A stretch of DNA of 64,000 bases from assembly GCA_965220385.1 (NCBI GenBank), contig OZ244825.1:1-64000 (forward strand). The letters are read 5' to 3'. Under the pieces are notes generated by a model, which was not told the DNA's origin, searched no databases, and saw only the letters and a program-made list of their open reading frames with translations. Position 1 is the first letter of the stretch, and every line of letters begins with the position of its first letter. A program made the position numbers and the translations under genes. Positions 50,801-60,148 of the stretch are shown piece after piece. Origin of the DNA: PCPOR2b sp965220385. GTDB taxonomy: Bacteria; Poribacteria; WGA-4E; PCPOR2b.

Positions 50801-52090
50801 TTATGCCTCCTCCCAACGACCCCGTACCGGATGCTGCTGCGCCCGTTCAAACAGATCTTGCCACGCTTCGGATCCATCGTCCGGTTGCGCCTCTAAGCGT
50901 ACGCCCTCTACATACGCAGGTCCATGTCCCGCGTTAAAGTAGCCATATCCTTGGCTGCTGAAGCCCATGTGAATGCAGCTGCCGTCGGGATAGACGATAC
51001 TGTTGATGATGCGCGGTTTCGGTCTGTCGTAAGTTTCACCACGTTCCCTTAATTCTGCGAGTGTATCTTCGGAGACGCGAAACTTTTCGACTGCCTCTTC
51101 ATCGACCTCAACACCCAACCCAGGACCGTCCGGCACCTTGTGATACCCACCGACAACCTCGATCTCCTTTGTCAACAGCTGATGGCTATAGAGGTTTATG
51201 CAGGTAATCGCGGGCCAAGTGGCGTGGGTCAATACTGAACCGAGATGGGCAGCCCAAGTCGTGGTCAACCCATTGCCCACCAACTGCAGCCAGAACGGCA
51301 TCTGTGCCTCGGCACTTAAGGTCCCCTGTGTCATAACGCCCGATTTCCCGGTGCAGATAACGTATCCATCACAGACCCCTTCGCGAATATTCGTAATATA
51401 GGGCGGTGATCCGAAGTGCATCGCGATTGGTCGGTTAATCGCCTGACGGATCTGCATGTTCCCAAGTACATCGTCTTGCGGGATGGGGGTTTCAAACATT
51501 GCCACATTGCCGTATTTTTCCAGTTTCTTGATGACAGGAATTGCCGCCGCCGCGTTCTGCCAAGTACCGTTGGCATCGAGATCCAACTTAAAGTGCGGTG
51601 GCACAACCTGAGCGATCGCATCGACCTGTGCCACGATATCCCACCAAGGTCGGGGCTTGAGTTTGATGCTAGTGTAACCGTTTGCCACAGCATCTGCAGC
51701 CTCGGCAGCCCAGTCTTCAGGAGAAGCATCAATACACCACCAAGAGATCGGAACCCAGTCGCGCACCTGTTGCCCCATCAGTTCGTAGGCCGGCACCTCA
51801 AGGACCTTACCTACCACATCGAATAACGCCATCTGCAAGCCCGCTCCCAGAGAATCGTCGTTCATCACTTTTGCGGGACTCTGCCCTTTCACCCGTTCAA
51901 CTGCAGCGTCCGTCACCCGTGCCCAGGTGTAGTGAATCACGGTTTCGCCCCAACCGATGTGTCCGGTATCTGTAGTTACCTTGCACAGTTCCAGAACCGC
52001 CCAGTTGTACACCTCCCGCGCCGTGATCTTTTGCTGCCGTGGCGTAAATGGGACATCAACGATTATACGTTCTACATCTACAACTTTCAT
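50801..52090 (-). CDS. Enolase-superfamily enzyme with altered metal site, long C-terminal extension
   Basis: A 429-residue protein. The barrel has KLKPRPWW (KxK), DLDANGT and FETPIPQDD. Then, where the third ligand block normally reads DES or GET, it has AMHFGSPPY, as in the protein at 22.2-23.2 kb. A TGKSGV segment follows, as in muconate-type members. After PGLGVEVDEE the protein continues about 100 residues beyond normal family length (KPRIINSIVYPDGSCIHMG onward), an extension absent from the 22.2-kb paralogue. AAAGGA precedes ATG 52090. It is upstream of the alpha/beta hydrolase. Confidence 0.82.
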   Translation of the reverse strand: MKVVDVERIIVDVPFTPRQQKITAREVYNWAVLELCKVTTDTGHIGWGETVIHYTWARVTDAAVERVKGQSPAKVMNDDSLGAGLQMALFDVVGKVLEVPAYELMGQQVRDWVPISWWCIDASPEDWAAEAADAVANGYTSIKLKPRPWWDIVAQVDAIAQVVPPHFKLDLDANGTWQNAAAAIPVIKKLEKYGNVAMFETPIPQDDVLGNMQIRQAINRPIAMHFGSPPYITNIREGVCDGYVICTGKSGVMTQGTLSAEAQMPFWLQLVGNGLTTTWAAHLGSVLTHATWPAITCINLYSHQLLTKEIEVVGGYHKVPDGPGLGVEVDEEAVEKFRVSEDTLAELRERGETYDRPKPRIINSIVYPDGSCIHMGFSSQGYGYFNAGHGPAYVEGVRLEAQPDDGSEAWQDLFERAQQHPVRGRWEEA

Positions 52091-52384
52091 TCAATTATCC
52101 TTTCGAGCAAGTGAGCAAAGGTGTTGAGACCGCTTTATATCAAAACTGTCTGCCTCTTTTGTAAAGTCCTATCTTTATTTCTTTATTCCCTCGGCTTTCC
52201 TTGGTGTGGTAAAATTAGGGTAGGTCCTTTGTACACCTAACCCCAATTGCCGATGGGATTCGCGGTTCTTCCTGCTAACATTGAAGCCAGCCAATTGGTT
52301 TTGAAGCTTGATGCTATTATAGAGATTTTCAAATCGTCGTCAACTACAAAATATAACATGCCCCTATGGAGAGAGGAATCACCC

Positions 52385-53509
52385 ATGCGAATAGATCGTA
52401 TCAATGTTTATTACGTCAGTCTGCCCCTGATTTATCCTTGGCGCACCGCTTACGGCGAAGATCACGCGGTCGATTCGGTCTTGGTCCGGTTGGAATCGGG
52501 CGGGTGTGAAGGTTGGGGCGAGACGACGCCACTGAAAGCGCCCGCCTACTCGCCTGAATCCACAATGTCGGCATATCACACAATAACCGAGTTTATCGCA
52601 CCGCTGTTGGTGGGGAAAACGTTTGATACGGCAGATGAGCTACTTGCTTCGTGCAAGTGGATCAAAGGAAACCCATTTGCTAAAGCAGGTTCCGAGGTTG
52701 CTTGGTGGGTACTCAAAGCAAATGTGGAAGGTGTGCCGCTACACCAATTGCTGGGCGGCAGCTTTAGGAAGGTAGATGCCGGCGCTGATTTTGGGGTGCA
52801 GGATTCGATAGATATGCTATTGGAGAAGATTCAGGGTGCCGTTGACGACGGCTTCAAGCGGGTGAAGCTGAAGGTGCGACCCGGATGGGATCTGGAGATG
52901 TTGCAAGCGGTCCGTGCAGCTTTCCCGGATCAGACGTTCCACATCGACTGTAATTCAGGATATACGCTGGACGATCTCGATTTCTTTAAGAAGATTGATC
53001 AGCTGGGATTAGCGATGATTGAGCAGCCACTGTACCACTACGACCTATTAGAACACGCCGAATTGCAGCGGCAGATCGAGACACCGGTCTGTCTGGATGA
53101 GTCGATTACATCTGTACACGCCTTTGAATGGGCGTTAAAGCTGAAATCGTGTCAGATCCTTAATCTCAAAACAGGACGTGTCGGAGGACTTTCCGTCGCA
53201 GTAAAGCTACACAACATGGCACGCGATGCCGGTATCCCGTGCTGGGTCGGTAGCATGTTAGAGAGCGGCATCGGGGCCGGTGTCCTGGTTGAGCTCGCAA
53301 CTTTGGACAACTTCACCTATCCGGGCGATCTGTTCCCCAGTAATTTCTTTTATCGACAAGATCTAACGGAAACGGAATTGGTTCTGAACGATGATTGCAC
53401 ATTCACGCCGTCGCAGTCCGCTGGAACAGGATATCAGCCGGTTTTGGAACGCGTTGAAGAGGCTGCGCGATTTAGTCAGACATTTTTGCCGGAATCGTGC
53501 CGTTCATGA
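52385..53509 (+). CDS. Enolase-superfamily o-succinylbenzoate synthase / N-succinylamino-acid racemase-like
   Basis: A 374-residue protein starting at ATG 52385, with GAGAGGA upstream. It has KLKV near 160 (KxK), DCN near 188, EQPLYHYD near 215, DESI near 240, and Lys in ILNLKTGRVGG near 262; the last block is typical of OSBS/NSAR enzymes. OSBS would serve menaquinone synthesis, NSAR amino-acid racemisation. No other menaquinone genes lie here, so NSAR-type activity or promiscuity is equally possible. It is followed by tRNA-Leu. Confidence 0.82.
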   Translation: MRIDRINVYYVSLPLIYPWRTAYGEDHAVDSVLVRLESGGCEGWGETTPLKAPAYSPESTMSAYHTITEFIAPLLVGKTFDTADELLASCKWIKGNPFAKAGSEVAWWVLKANVEGVPLHQLLGGSFRKVDAGADFGVQDSIDMLLEKIQGAVDDGFKRVKLKVRPGWDLEMLQAVRAAFPDQTFHIDCNSGYTLDDLDFFKKIDQLGLAMIEQPLYHYDLLEHAELQRQIETPVCLDESITSVHAFEWALKLKSCQILNLKTGRVGGLSVAVKLHNMARDAGIPCWVGSMLESGIGAGVLVELATLDNFTYPGDLFPSNFFYRQDLTETELVLNDDCTFTPSQSAGTGYQPVLERVEEAARFSQTFLPESCRS

Positions 53510-53616
53510 AATGATGGTATTCCAGCCGAAAACCGATTCCAAATGATTGTACACGGACGCACTGATGTCGCTGGCTGCTCTGATCGCTAAGCGATGGTTC
53601 GGGGCGGAAATTTCGC

Positions 53617-53645
53617 TTGACAACCCCCTATCAGATGGGTATAAT
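53617..53645 (+). promoter_or_regulatory. Consensus promoter of tRNA-Leu
   Basis: TTGACA (53617-53622), a 17-bp spacer and TATAAT (53640-53645), a perfect sigma-70 consensus 15 bp before the tRNA. Confidence 0.85.
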
Positions 53646-53659
53646 TAGGTTGTTTAGTC

Positions 53660-53742
53660 GCCCCTGTGGTGGAATTGGTATACACGGCAGGTTGAGGGCC
53701 TGTGCCTTAATTGGCATGCTGGTTCGAGTCCAGTCGGGGGCA
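53660..53742 (+). tRNA. tRNA-Leu (GAG anticodon)
   Basis: An 83-nt cloverleaf: acceptor GCCCCTG pairs with CGGGGGC, discriminator A. The anticodon arm GCAGG-TTGAGGG-CCTGT gives anticodon GAG (reads CUC and CUU). A long variable arm (GCC..GGC) marks it as a type II leucine tRNA, and GGTTCGAGTCC is the T-loop. CCA is not encoded. A consensus promoter and a terminator flank it, so it is a single-gene unit. Confidence 0.95.
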
Positions 53743-53784
53743 TCACGAATTCGGGTAGTAGTGGTAACTGCTATGATAGGATGT

Positions 53785-53826
53785 AAGGGGTAGGGATGGT
53801 GCTGTAGCCGTTCCCACCCCTTTTTT
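53785..53826 (+). terminator. Rho-independent terminator of tRNA-Leu
   Basis: AAGGGGTAGGGA pairs with TTCCCACCCCTT (one bulge), with a loop of about 15 nt, then a run of six T. It lies 43 bp after the tRNA 3' end. Confidence 0.85.
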
Positions 53827-54041
53827 CTGTCTGGAATCGACAAACAATCTGTGAAAACAGTGTCAAGTCGATTGCTCTCGAATCTGCTTGGTTCTAACTA
53901 CATCAGGACTTAAGGATTTCTATAATCGGAACCTTGAAAGCCTATTAAAGCCGATCCTCCCGGTTTTGAAGGTTCTAAAAAATGAAGTTGCAAAACCGGT
54001 CTTAATTGAGTATTATACTTACTGCTTTACTTTGAATTAAC

Positions 54042-54224
54042 TATATACAAACCTAAGTTGCTAGTTATGGAAAATATTGTAAAACGGGAGAATGGGAACT
54101 AAATAAAGCCCATTACCCGCTCGCAGTGGATTGACAAATCCACTGCCCGCCTACAAAGATGGCTTGGATATGTCTATCCAAGCCGAGCAAGTTGGACAAC
54201 TAGCAACTTGCGTTATATACAAAC
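54042..54224. repeat. 11-bp target-site duplication flanking the structured element
   Basis: TATATACAAAC at 54042-54052 and again at 54214-54224, on both sides of the element. The right copy ends next to the AGGAGAG ribosome site of the downstream gene. Confidence 0.8.
54053..54213. mobile_element. MITE-like structured repeat, copy 2, flanked by an 11-bp direct repeat
   Basis: A 161-bp element homologous to 6961-7120: the same terminal inverted core AAGTTGCTAGTT, and the two internal hairpins (54123-54146 and 54161-54184) identical to copy 1. The exact direct repeat TATATACAAAC flanks it (54042-54052 and 54214-54224), as expected for a target-site duplication. It sits immediately upstream of the ribosome site of the PpiD-like gene, in its probable leader. 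There is no coding capacity. Confidence 0.8.
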
Positions 54225-54237
54225 AGGAGAGATTTCC

Positions 54238-56214
54238 ATGATTGTTTTTCTACGGGAGAAATTTATCGCGCAGATTTTCTTGATTGTTGTTGGTATCGCT
54301 TTTCTGGTCGGTTCGTTTCTACTATTCGATATTGTTGGTGGGGGCGGTGCATTGGGCGGAGGTAGAGAGGACCCGGTCGCTTTTGAGATCAACGGCGTCA
54401 AAATATACCAACGCGAATTTGAAAACCTTGTCTCCGGCGAAATGACCCGGCAACAGCAACAGAGTCAAAGCCGTTCTCAGATCGAGCGCGAGGAGATTGA
54501 GCAACAGATGCTTGACCTGCTCGTGAGTCGTCAGGTCCTGCTCGGCAGCGTCCAGATTAGTAATGCAGAGGTCGAGCAATATATCCGTAGCGATGACGAC
54601 CTACTCACTAACTATAATACGATTCAGCAGAGCGGCAATGGGGATGGTTTTCGTGAATATGTCCGTTCCCTCTTGGTTAATCAGGTTCTACTAAACCAGA
54701 TCCAGGGACTTGAATTGGTCACAGATACAGAGGTAGAAAATGAATACCGTCGCCAAAACACAAAAGCCAAACTGAAGTACATTGAATTTCGGCACTTTGG
54801 GTACAGTGGAGCAGCAACCGTGGACGACGCGGAAGCGCAAGCTTATTTTGATGCGAACAGAGAGAAGTATGAAAAAGGCGAAGCGATCGATCTAAGGTTC
54901 ATCAAGCTCGATCCGAAAAGTTTCATTACAGGCGAGGACCTGCAAGCCTACTATAATGAACATAAGCATGAGTTCAAGACGCCAGAAGTGGTAAAAGCGC
55001 GCCACATCTTGAAGAGGTTTCCGGATAACGCAACCGACGAGCAGAAGGCAGAGGTCAAGGCGGAAGCGGAGAAATTGCTTGAGACGGTCAAGGCTGCGAT
55101 TGCCGAGGGAGAGGATTTTGCTGAGCTTGCGAAGCAACATTCGGAGGATACCGGTTCAGCGCCACGAGGCGGGGCATTGCGCGGAAACAATCCAGACCTG
55201 CCGGAGGGAGACTATTTCGCACGCGGTGACATGGTCCAACCTTTCGAGAAAGCGGCATTTGATGAGCTTGCCCCCGGTGAGGTGAGCGATCTGGTTGAAT
55301 CCAGATTCGGATATCACATCGTCAAGTTGGAAGAGAAGCGACCCGAAGAAGTTCAGCCCTTTGCCCAAGCAAGAAGCGACATCAACGATAAGTTAACTCA
55401 GATTGTGGGTGCAGAACAGGCGAAGGAAGTTGCGGAGAATCTCCTATTTGATGTTGAGATCCACGATTATGAAGAAGCAATCCAACTGGACAGATATAAA
55501 GATCTATTGCTTGCAGTTCAGGACACAGGATTCTTTACGATAGACGACAATAACATCCCCGAAATTGGAAGAAAATGGACATACCAAGATGTAATTGATC
55601 AAGCCTTCGACATGGAAGTGAATGTCAGTGCGATCACTCCAAATAAGAACTCGAATGGCGATATTGACGCCTATTTTGTGGTGAAAGTTCTTGAGAAAAA
55701 ACACGCCACAGTCCCTGAATTTGAAACGGTCAAGGCGCAAGTGGTTGAAGATGTTAAAGCGGAAAAAGCAAAGCAACTTGCCTTAGAAGATGCCCAGAAA
55801 CTGACAGCATTGCGGTCCGCTGATGAATCGCTTGAGGATCTGGTGAACAGGTATGAGGCGCCTGAGGGAGTTACCAATAAAGAGCTGGAAGTTAAGGACA
55901 GTCAACTATTTGCACTCTCTCCGACTGGCGGATTTATCCCAGGGGTAGGGACGTCCCGAGATGCCATGTTTGCCACTTTTGGATTGGAGTTAAATGAGGT
56001 GGCAGGTGCGCTCCAGGGGGACAATGCCGCTTATATCATCCAGTTGATTGAGCGCGAAGAACCAGATATGGAGAAGTTTAAGAATGACCCGGCAGAGCGT
56101 GCCAAGGTTCATAAAACGCTACTACAGGCGAAACAGAGTGATATTTACAGAAATTGGTTGGCTACCTTGAAGAAGGGTGCCCAGATTGTAGATAAACGTT
56201 CTGGGAGCAGTTAG
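54238..56214 (+). CDS. PpiD/SurA-like periplasmic peptidyl-prolyl isomerase, membrane-anchored
   Basis: A 658-residue protein starting at ATG 54238 behind AGGAGAG; the TTG frame from 54208 starts inside the mobile element. The N-terminal helix (IAQIFLIVVGIAFLVGSFLLF) anchors it in the inner membrane, facing out. A SurA-N/PpiD chaperone region follows, then a parvulin domain about residues 255-360: VKARHILKRF, HSEDTGSAPRGG, FDELAPGEVSDLVES and FGYHIVKLEE. A second weaker chaperone region completes it. It helps fold exported proteins. The upstream insertion lies between the gene and any promoter further upstream. Confidence 0.88.
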   Translation: MIVFLREKFIAQIFLIVVGIAFLVGSFLLFDIVGGGGALGGGREDPVAFEINGVKIYQREFENLVSGEMTRQQQQSQSRSQIEREEIEQQMLDLLVSRQVLLGSVQISNAEVEQYIRSDDDLLTNYNTIQQSGNGDGFREYVRSLLVNQVLLNQIQGLELVTDTEVENEYRRQNTKAKLKYIEFRHFGYSGAATVDDAEAQAYFDANREKYEKGEAIDLRFIKLDPKSFITGEDLQAYYNEHKHEFKTPEVVKARHILKRFPDNATDEQKAEVKAEAEKLLETVKAAIAEGEDFAELAKQHSEDTGSAPRGGALRGNNPDLPEGDYFARGDMVQPFEKAAFDELAPGEVSDLVESRFGYHIVKLEEKRPEEVQPFAQARSDINDKLTQIVGAEQAKEVAENLLFDVEIHDYEEAIQLDRYKDLLLAVQDTGFFTIDDNNIPEIGRKWTYQDVIDQAFDMEVNVSAITPNKNSNGDIDAYFVVKVLEKKHATVPEFETVKAQVVEDVKAEKAKQLALEDAQKLTALRSADESLEDLVNRYEAPEGVTNKELEVKDSQLFALSPTGGFIPGVGTSRDAMFATFGLELNEVAGALQGDNAAYIIQLIEREEPDMEKFKNDPAERAKVHKTLLQAKQSDIYRNWLATLKKGAQIVDKRSGSS

Positions 56215-56339
56215 AAGGGAACGGATAGACACAGAGAGTCACATCCTTGAGTCAAAGCGACTTAAAGTACGGGTAGGACTTAAGAAGATAGCGTGGAAGT
56301 GTTAACCTCCTCGCATACCTCCTTAGTCCCTTAACTGTT

Positions 56340-57704
56340 TCAGTCCAACAGGCCGTCTGCCTTCATCCAGCCAATCGTCTGATCGAACGCCGCAATTGTC
56401 TGTTGCACATCTGCATCGCTATGTGCTACCGTTGTCATCCCGCCATTTCCAGCGATGTCGATGCCGTTTAACATCATGCCACAACGCAGGTTCATTGTAA
56501 GTTCTGAGTTGCTGCCGCCTTTCAGTTGACGATAGTCCCAATTGTAAGGATCGAAATCAGCCGCACGCACGCCCTCAATCCCGTGCCCGATAAGAAACTT
56601 TACCGCAGAAAACTCGCCGTAGACCGCCCAATCGAGCTTGTGTTGATCGATTACATCAACCAGTCCTTCCCGCAACATTTTCGCACTACGGTTGACCTTT
56701 TCATGCGGAATACCTGTCTTGACCTGCTTCAGCATTGCAATTCCAGCCGCAGCCGATAACGGATTGGCATTAAAGGTTCCGGGATGCGGCATCTTTTTCC
56801 CGCGTGAAGTCGATTTTGCGGCTTTAATCGAGATGAAATCCAGCAAATCTTCTCTACCAGCAACCGCTCCGCCCGGCAGACCGCCGGCTAAGATCTTGGC
56901 GAGCGTCGTAAGGTCGGGCGTGATATCGTAATATACTTGGGCGCCGCCCGGAGAAACGCGAAAACCGGAGATCACCTCGTCGAAGATTAACAGGACGCCG
57001 TAATCTTGTGTGATCTGCCGTAACTGTCGGAGGAACTCGCCATTTGTTGGGATAGTGCCGAAGGCGCCGCCTGTCGGTTCCAAGATAACGCAGGCGATGT
57101 CCGGGTCGGATTTCAGATGTTCCTCAACCGCGCCAATATCGTTAGGAGGGCAGATAATCGTTGTGTCAATTGTGCCTTCTGGTATACCCGGTACCGGCGT
57201 TTCGAAGGGTGGATTCACCCCTAAAATAACGGAATCGTGCCAGCCGTGGAAGTGTCCTGCAAATTTCAGAAATTTATTTTTTTCCGTGTACATCCGTGAC
57301 AGCCGAATCGCCATCAAGGTCGCTTCTGTGCCGGAATTGACGAATCGTATCCGTTCTGTGGAAGGGATCAGCTCCTTCACGAGGCTGCCCCACTCCACTT
57401 CAAGTGCATGACAGGCACCATAGTGTGTCCCAAGCGGCATCTGCTGCGTAACAGCTTCGACGATTTCAGGGGGGCTATGACCGAGTAGCAACGCTCCATG
57501 TCCTGACCAGTAATCGATCAACTGTATCCCGTCAATTGTCCACTTTTTTGATCCTTGTGCACGATCGATATAAATCGGAAACGGTTCTGTGTGCCGGTTA
57601 TCATGCGTCACACCATCGGGAAAGACATCGTTCGCAGGTTGCGCGAATTCTCTGTTCTTTGAAAAGGTTTTATGATATTTTTCTAAGATTGTGTTGGTTG
57701 ACAC
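56340..57704 (-). CDS. Class III aminotransferase, glutamate-1-semialdehyde-aminomutase-like
   Basis: A 454-residue PLP enzyme. Start is GTG 57704 behind AAGGAG. The PLP Lys lies in LAKILAGGLPGG near residue 280, and GSEAT-type GTEATLMAIRLS near 128 plus FDEVISGFR are class III features. HPGTFNANPLSAAAG near 325 matches the HemL subgroup. It could be an aminomutase or a transaminase on a semialdehyde. No heme-synthesis gene neighbours it, so calling it HemL is not safe. Confidence 0.88.
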   Translation of the reverse strand: MSTNTILEKYHKTFSKNREFAQPANDVFPDGVTHDNRHTEPFPIYIDRAQGSKKWTIDGIQLIDYWSGHGALLLGHSPPEIVEAVTQQMPLGTHYGACHALEVEWGSLVKELIPSTERIRFVNSGTEATLMAIRLSRMYTEKNKFLKFAGHFHGWHDSVILGVNPPFETPVPGIPEGTIDTTIICPPNDIGAVEEHLKSDPDIACVILEPTGGAFGTIPTNGEFLRQLRQITQDYGVLLIFDEVISGFRVSPGGAQVYYDITPDLTTLAKILAGGLPGGAVAGREDLLDFISIKAAKSTSRGKKMPHPGTFNANPLSAAAGIAMLKQVKTGIPHEKVNRSAKMLREGLVDVIDQHKLDWAVYGEFSAVKFLIGHGIEGVRAADFDPYNWDYRQLKGGSNSELTMNLRCGMMLNGIDIAGNGGMTTVAHSDADVQQTIAAFDQTIGWMKADGLLD

Positions 57705-57772
57705 CGTTTTTCTCCTTGTGGCTAATGGGAGGTGCCCTATATCCGTTCGGTGATAGGGCGTTCTATCTTTTG

Positions 57773-58255
57773 TTAATCTGTTTTAGGGTGAAGGAAGTCG
57801 TCTAAAATATGATAGTCGTGATCAAATGCCAATTCGGGCAGTGCGTCGAGGGCAAAGAGGCGCGCATCTAACGCCTCAGCACGACCCGCTGGAGTTCCCC
57901 CGATGACTCGTCCAATATAGATAATAAGAACAACCGTCCGACTCTCGTTGGAGTAGACCCCTAACAGTTTATCCAGTTCGACATTAACATCTGCCTCTTC
58001 TTTTGCCTCTCGCACGGCCGTCTCCGCTGGGGTGTCCCCAATGTCGACATACCCTGTCGGAAAGCTCCATAACCCCAATTTTGGCTCATTCCCTCGTTGT
58101 ATCAACAACAATTTTTCATCCTTGAATGCGAGTACACCGGCGACAGGCTTTGGATCGCGATAAAAAACGAAATCGCACACCGTGCACGCCTGACGCACTT
58201 TTCCCTCAAGAATTCGCTCTTCGAGGGAATTTGTGCATTTGGGGCAGAATTTCAT
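57773..58255 (-). CDS. NUDIX hydrolase with N-terminal zinc ribbon
   Basis: A 160-residue protein, start ATG 58255. A zinc ribbon, CPKC (4-7) and CTVC (near 26-29), precedes the NUDIX fold. The NUDIX box reads GYVDIGD-x7-REAKEEADV, with Asp at the first acidic place and D near the end, so it is slightly off consensus but keeps the REx2EE core. A zinc-ribbon NUDIX protein suggests NADH pyrophosphatase- or ADP-ribose-type activity. No clear ribosome site; the longer frame to 58405 is less convincing. Confidence 0.82.
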   Translation of the reverse strand: MKFCPKCTNSLEERILEGKVRQACTVCDFVFYRDPKPVAGVLAFKDEKLLLIQRGNEPKLGLWSFPTGYVDIGDTPAETAVREAKEEADVNVELDKLLGVYSNESRTVVLIIYIGRVIGGTPAGRAEALDARLFALDALPELAFDHDYHILDDFLHPKTD

Positions 58256-58825
58256 CCCTGATTTCGTCTGATTGGTCGTTTGGGATGCGTTTGTGGTGGT
58301 AGCGCTCACGGTTCGGCACGACTCCGAGCAGCCTGTTGGCCAAAAAAATAAAAAAGAACCTTGTGGCAATGGGCTAATGATACAATAAATGGATGGAGAT
58401 GTCAATTATTGATTGTGGGAATCGTGTATCCCTTGTCTAGGTTAACTTCTATGCCATAGTAGTCTCATTCCCAAAAAAGCTGAGTAGATTAACAAATGGA
58501 TGTTACCCCATTGGGAAGACTAGAGCGTATAGGTAGATATTCGTGGTCGGCGCAGGACGCTACGTTAATAAAATTTGCATTCGAAATGAGGAAAAAAATC
58601 AAATAGACTATTGATTTTTCGGGGTTGGAGTGAATGTCTTGAAACGCTTTTTACATAAGTTTCGTTGAACCTATCGTAGGGTAGTGGCTGTTAATTGCAT
58701 TGATGGAGCAGAACTCATCACGATGAGTTTCGAATTTTTAGCCCTGTGGGCTCTAAAATAAACGATTTGTGCCATAATCCAGAAAATAACTTAAGAAAAA
58801 GACGAAAAAATATGGAATAATACGC

Positions 58826-58854
58826 TTGCGTTACTTTGCTATCTGTGCTATACT
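58826..58854 (+). promoter_or_regulatory. Promoter of the M23 peptidase gene
   Basis: TTGCGT (58826-58831), 17-bp spacer, TATACT (58849-58854), about 94 bp before the start codon. Confidence 0.6.
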
Positions 58855-58877
58855 ACCGCCATTCATACTATATGTAG

Positions 58878-58917
58878 TGCAATCATACTTCTATATTGTA
58901 TATTGCAATCATACTTC
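58878..58917. repeat. Direct repeat, possible operator
   Basis: TGCAATCATACTTC occurs twice, 26 bp apart, between the promoter and the peptidase gene. Two tandem copies downstream of -10 are a plausible repressor site (inference). Confidence 0.45.
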
Positions 58918-58947
58918 GAATTCCGCATGATATAAAGGGAGGATTCA

Positions 58948-59910
58948 TTGAAAGACACGTATACAATTTTGCTTATGTCATCTGGCCAAGACTCGGTACG
59001 TCAACTCTCGATTAGACGCTGGCTTGCACTGTCCTTAGGTCTCTTTCTATGCTTGACGTTTGCTTTGATAATCAATTTTGCTGTTTCAGGGATGAAGCAC
59101 AGCATCCGTTACAGAGCTGAATTACAAGGTGAAGTTGCAAGTAGAGAGGAACTTGAAAACGCAGTTAAACAGTATGAAGCAGAGAAGCAGAAGATTGAAA
59201 AAGATCTCCAAGATGTCCATAGAATGAGCGAGATGGTCCGTCGCGTTTTAGGTATTAGAGGACAAGGGCTTCTCGGACAAGGTGGTGGCGGTTTCAGTAC
59301 TGAAGAAGAAAGTGAGCATGAATCAGCTGGTTCGGTGCTTGAAATGCAACCAACTCCAGCACCAATCCCCACTGATTTAGTAGGTTCCCTAGTAGATCAG
59401 GTTATACAGGTGAAAAGGGAGATTATACCGATCTACGAACATGTAAAAGACAACAAGGATCTGGAACTTGCAAAGCCTTGGATTTTGCCACTTCTGGTGC
59501 CAACAGACGATGAAATCCCATCTTATTGGTTCTCTTCTGAGTTTGGGTACCGCTCACACCCGCTGACAGGAAAACCTCACTTTCATAACGGATTGGATAT
59601 AGCAGCGCCTTGGGGGACACCAGTGATTGCTGCCGCTGAGGGCGTTATCACTGAAGTGACAAAAGATCCGTTTTTTGGCAATATGGTTGTAATAGAACAT
59701 AGCGCCTCACAGATGAAGACGTTATACGGACATCTGAAAAATCACGCTGAGGGACTCCAGGTCGGCCAAGAGGTTAAGCGCGATGATATTATCGGTTATG
59801 TGGGAAATAGCGGTAGAAGCACTGGCACCCATTTGCACTATGGTGTCTACTCCGAGGGTAAATGGCAAAATCCCAAAAACTACATTATTCTTAGTAATCC
59901 TCCGAACTAA
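58948..59910 (+). CDS. M23 (LytM-type) murein endopeptidase / hydrolase activator
   Basis: A 320-residue protein starting at TTG 58948, with GGGAGG at ideal distance. One N-terminal membrane helix (residues about 25-50), a coiled-coil stretch (ENAVKQYEAEKQKIEKDL), a Gly-rich linker and a C-terminal M23 domain follow. The zinc residues are HNGLD in HFHNGLDIAA, and HLH in GTHLHYGVYS. All conserved positions are present, so it is probably active, cutting peptide cross-links in the periplasm or activating amidases. Confidence 0.9.
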   Translation: MKDTYTILLMSSGQDSVRQLSIRRWLALSLGLFLCLTFALIINFAVSGMKHSIRYRAELQGEVASREELENAVKQYEAEKQKIEKDLQDVHRMSEMVRRVLGIRGQGLLGQGGGGFSTEEESEHESAGSVLEMQPTPAPIPTDLVGSLVDQVIQVKREIIPIYEHVKDNKDLELAKPWILPLLVPTDDEIPSYWFSSEFGYRSHPLTGKPHFHNGLDIAAPWGTPVIAAAEGVITEVTKDPFFGNMVVIEHSASQMKTLYGHLKNHAEGLQVGQEVKRDDIIGYVGNSGRSTGTHLHYGVYSEGKWQNPKNYIILSNPPN

Positions 59911-60148
59911 GCGCGCACGACTACTAAACACCCAGCTATGACGGTAAGTGAGAGATTTGCTTAATTCACCAATCTGACAGATTTACGAATCAGGCGAATT
60001 GCCACACTCACTCTCACACTCCCCCCTCTCTATACTTCGACATTAGTCCCCAATTCATAACATTGATACCCCCCCAATTATGTGTAGATACTGAAGGAAA
60101 GTCGCTGGATTTACACTTTTTCTTCAAATAGCGAGAAGGATAGGAAGA

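Larger units (their letters stand above)
58256..58947. other. Long intergenic region, AT-rich, with promoter and short direct repeat
   Basis: About 690 bases without a supported gene. It holds an AGCCC/GGGCT stem in TA-rich context (about 58735-58760), a promoter at 58826-58854, and a direct repeat of TGCAATCATACTTC at 58878-58891 and 58904-58917 (26-bp period), just before the peptidase gene, possibly an operator pair. Confidence 0.6.

Noticed and set aside
54208..54237. Upstream TTG start for the PpiD-like gene
   Set aside because: It begins inside the mobile element; ATG 54238 has a good ribosome site and starts the expected membrane anchor.
56340..57704. Calling the aminotransferase hemL
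   Set aside because: The subgroup matches, but no heme gene context supports that function, so it is left as HemL-like.
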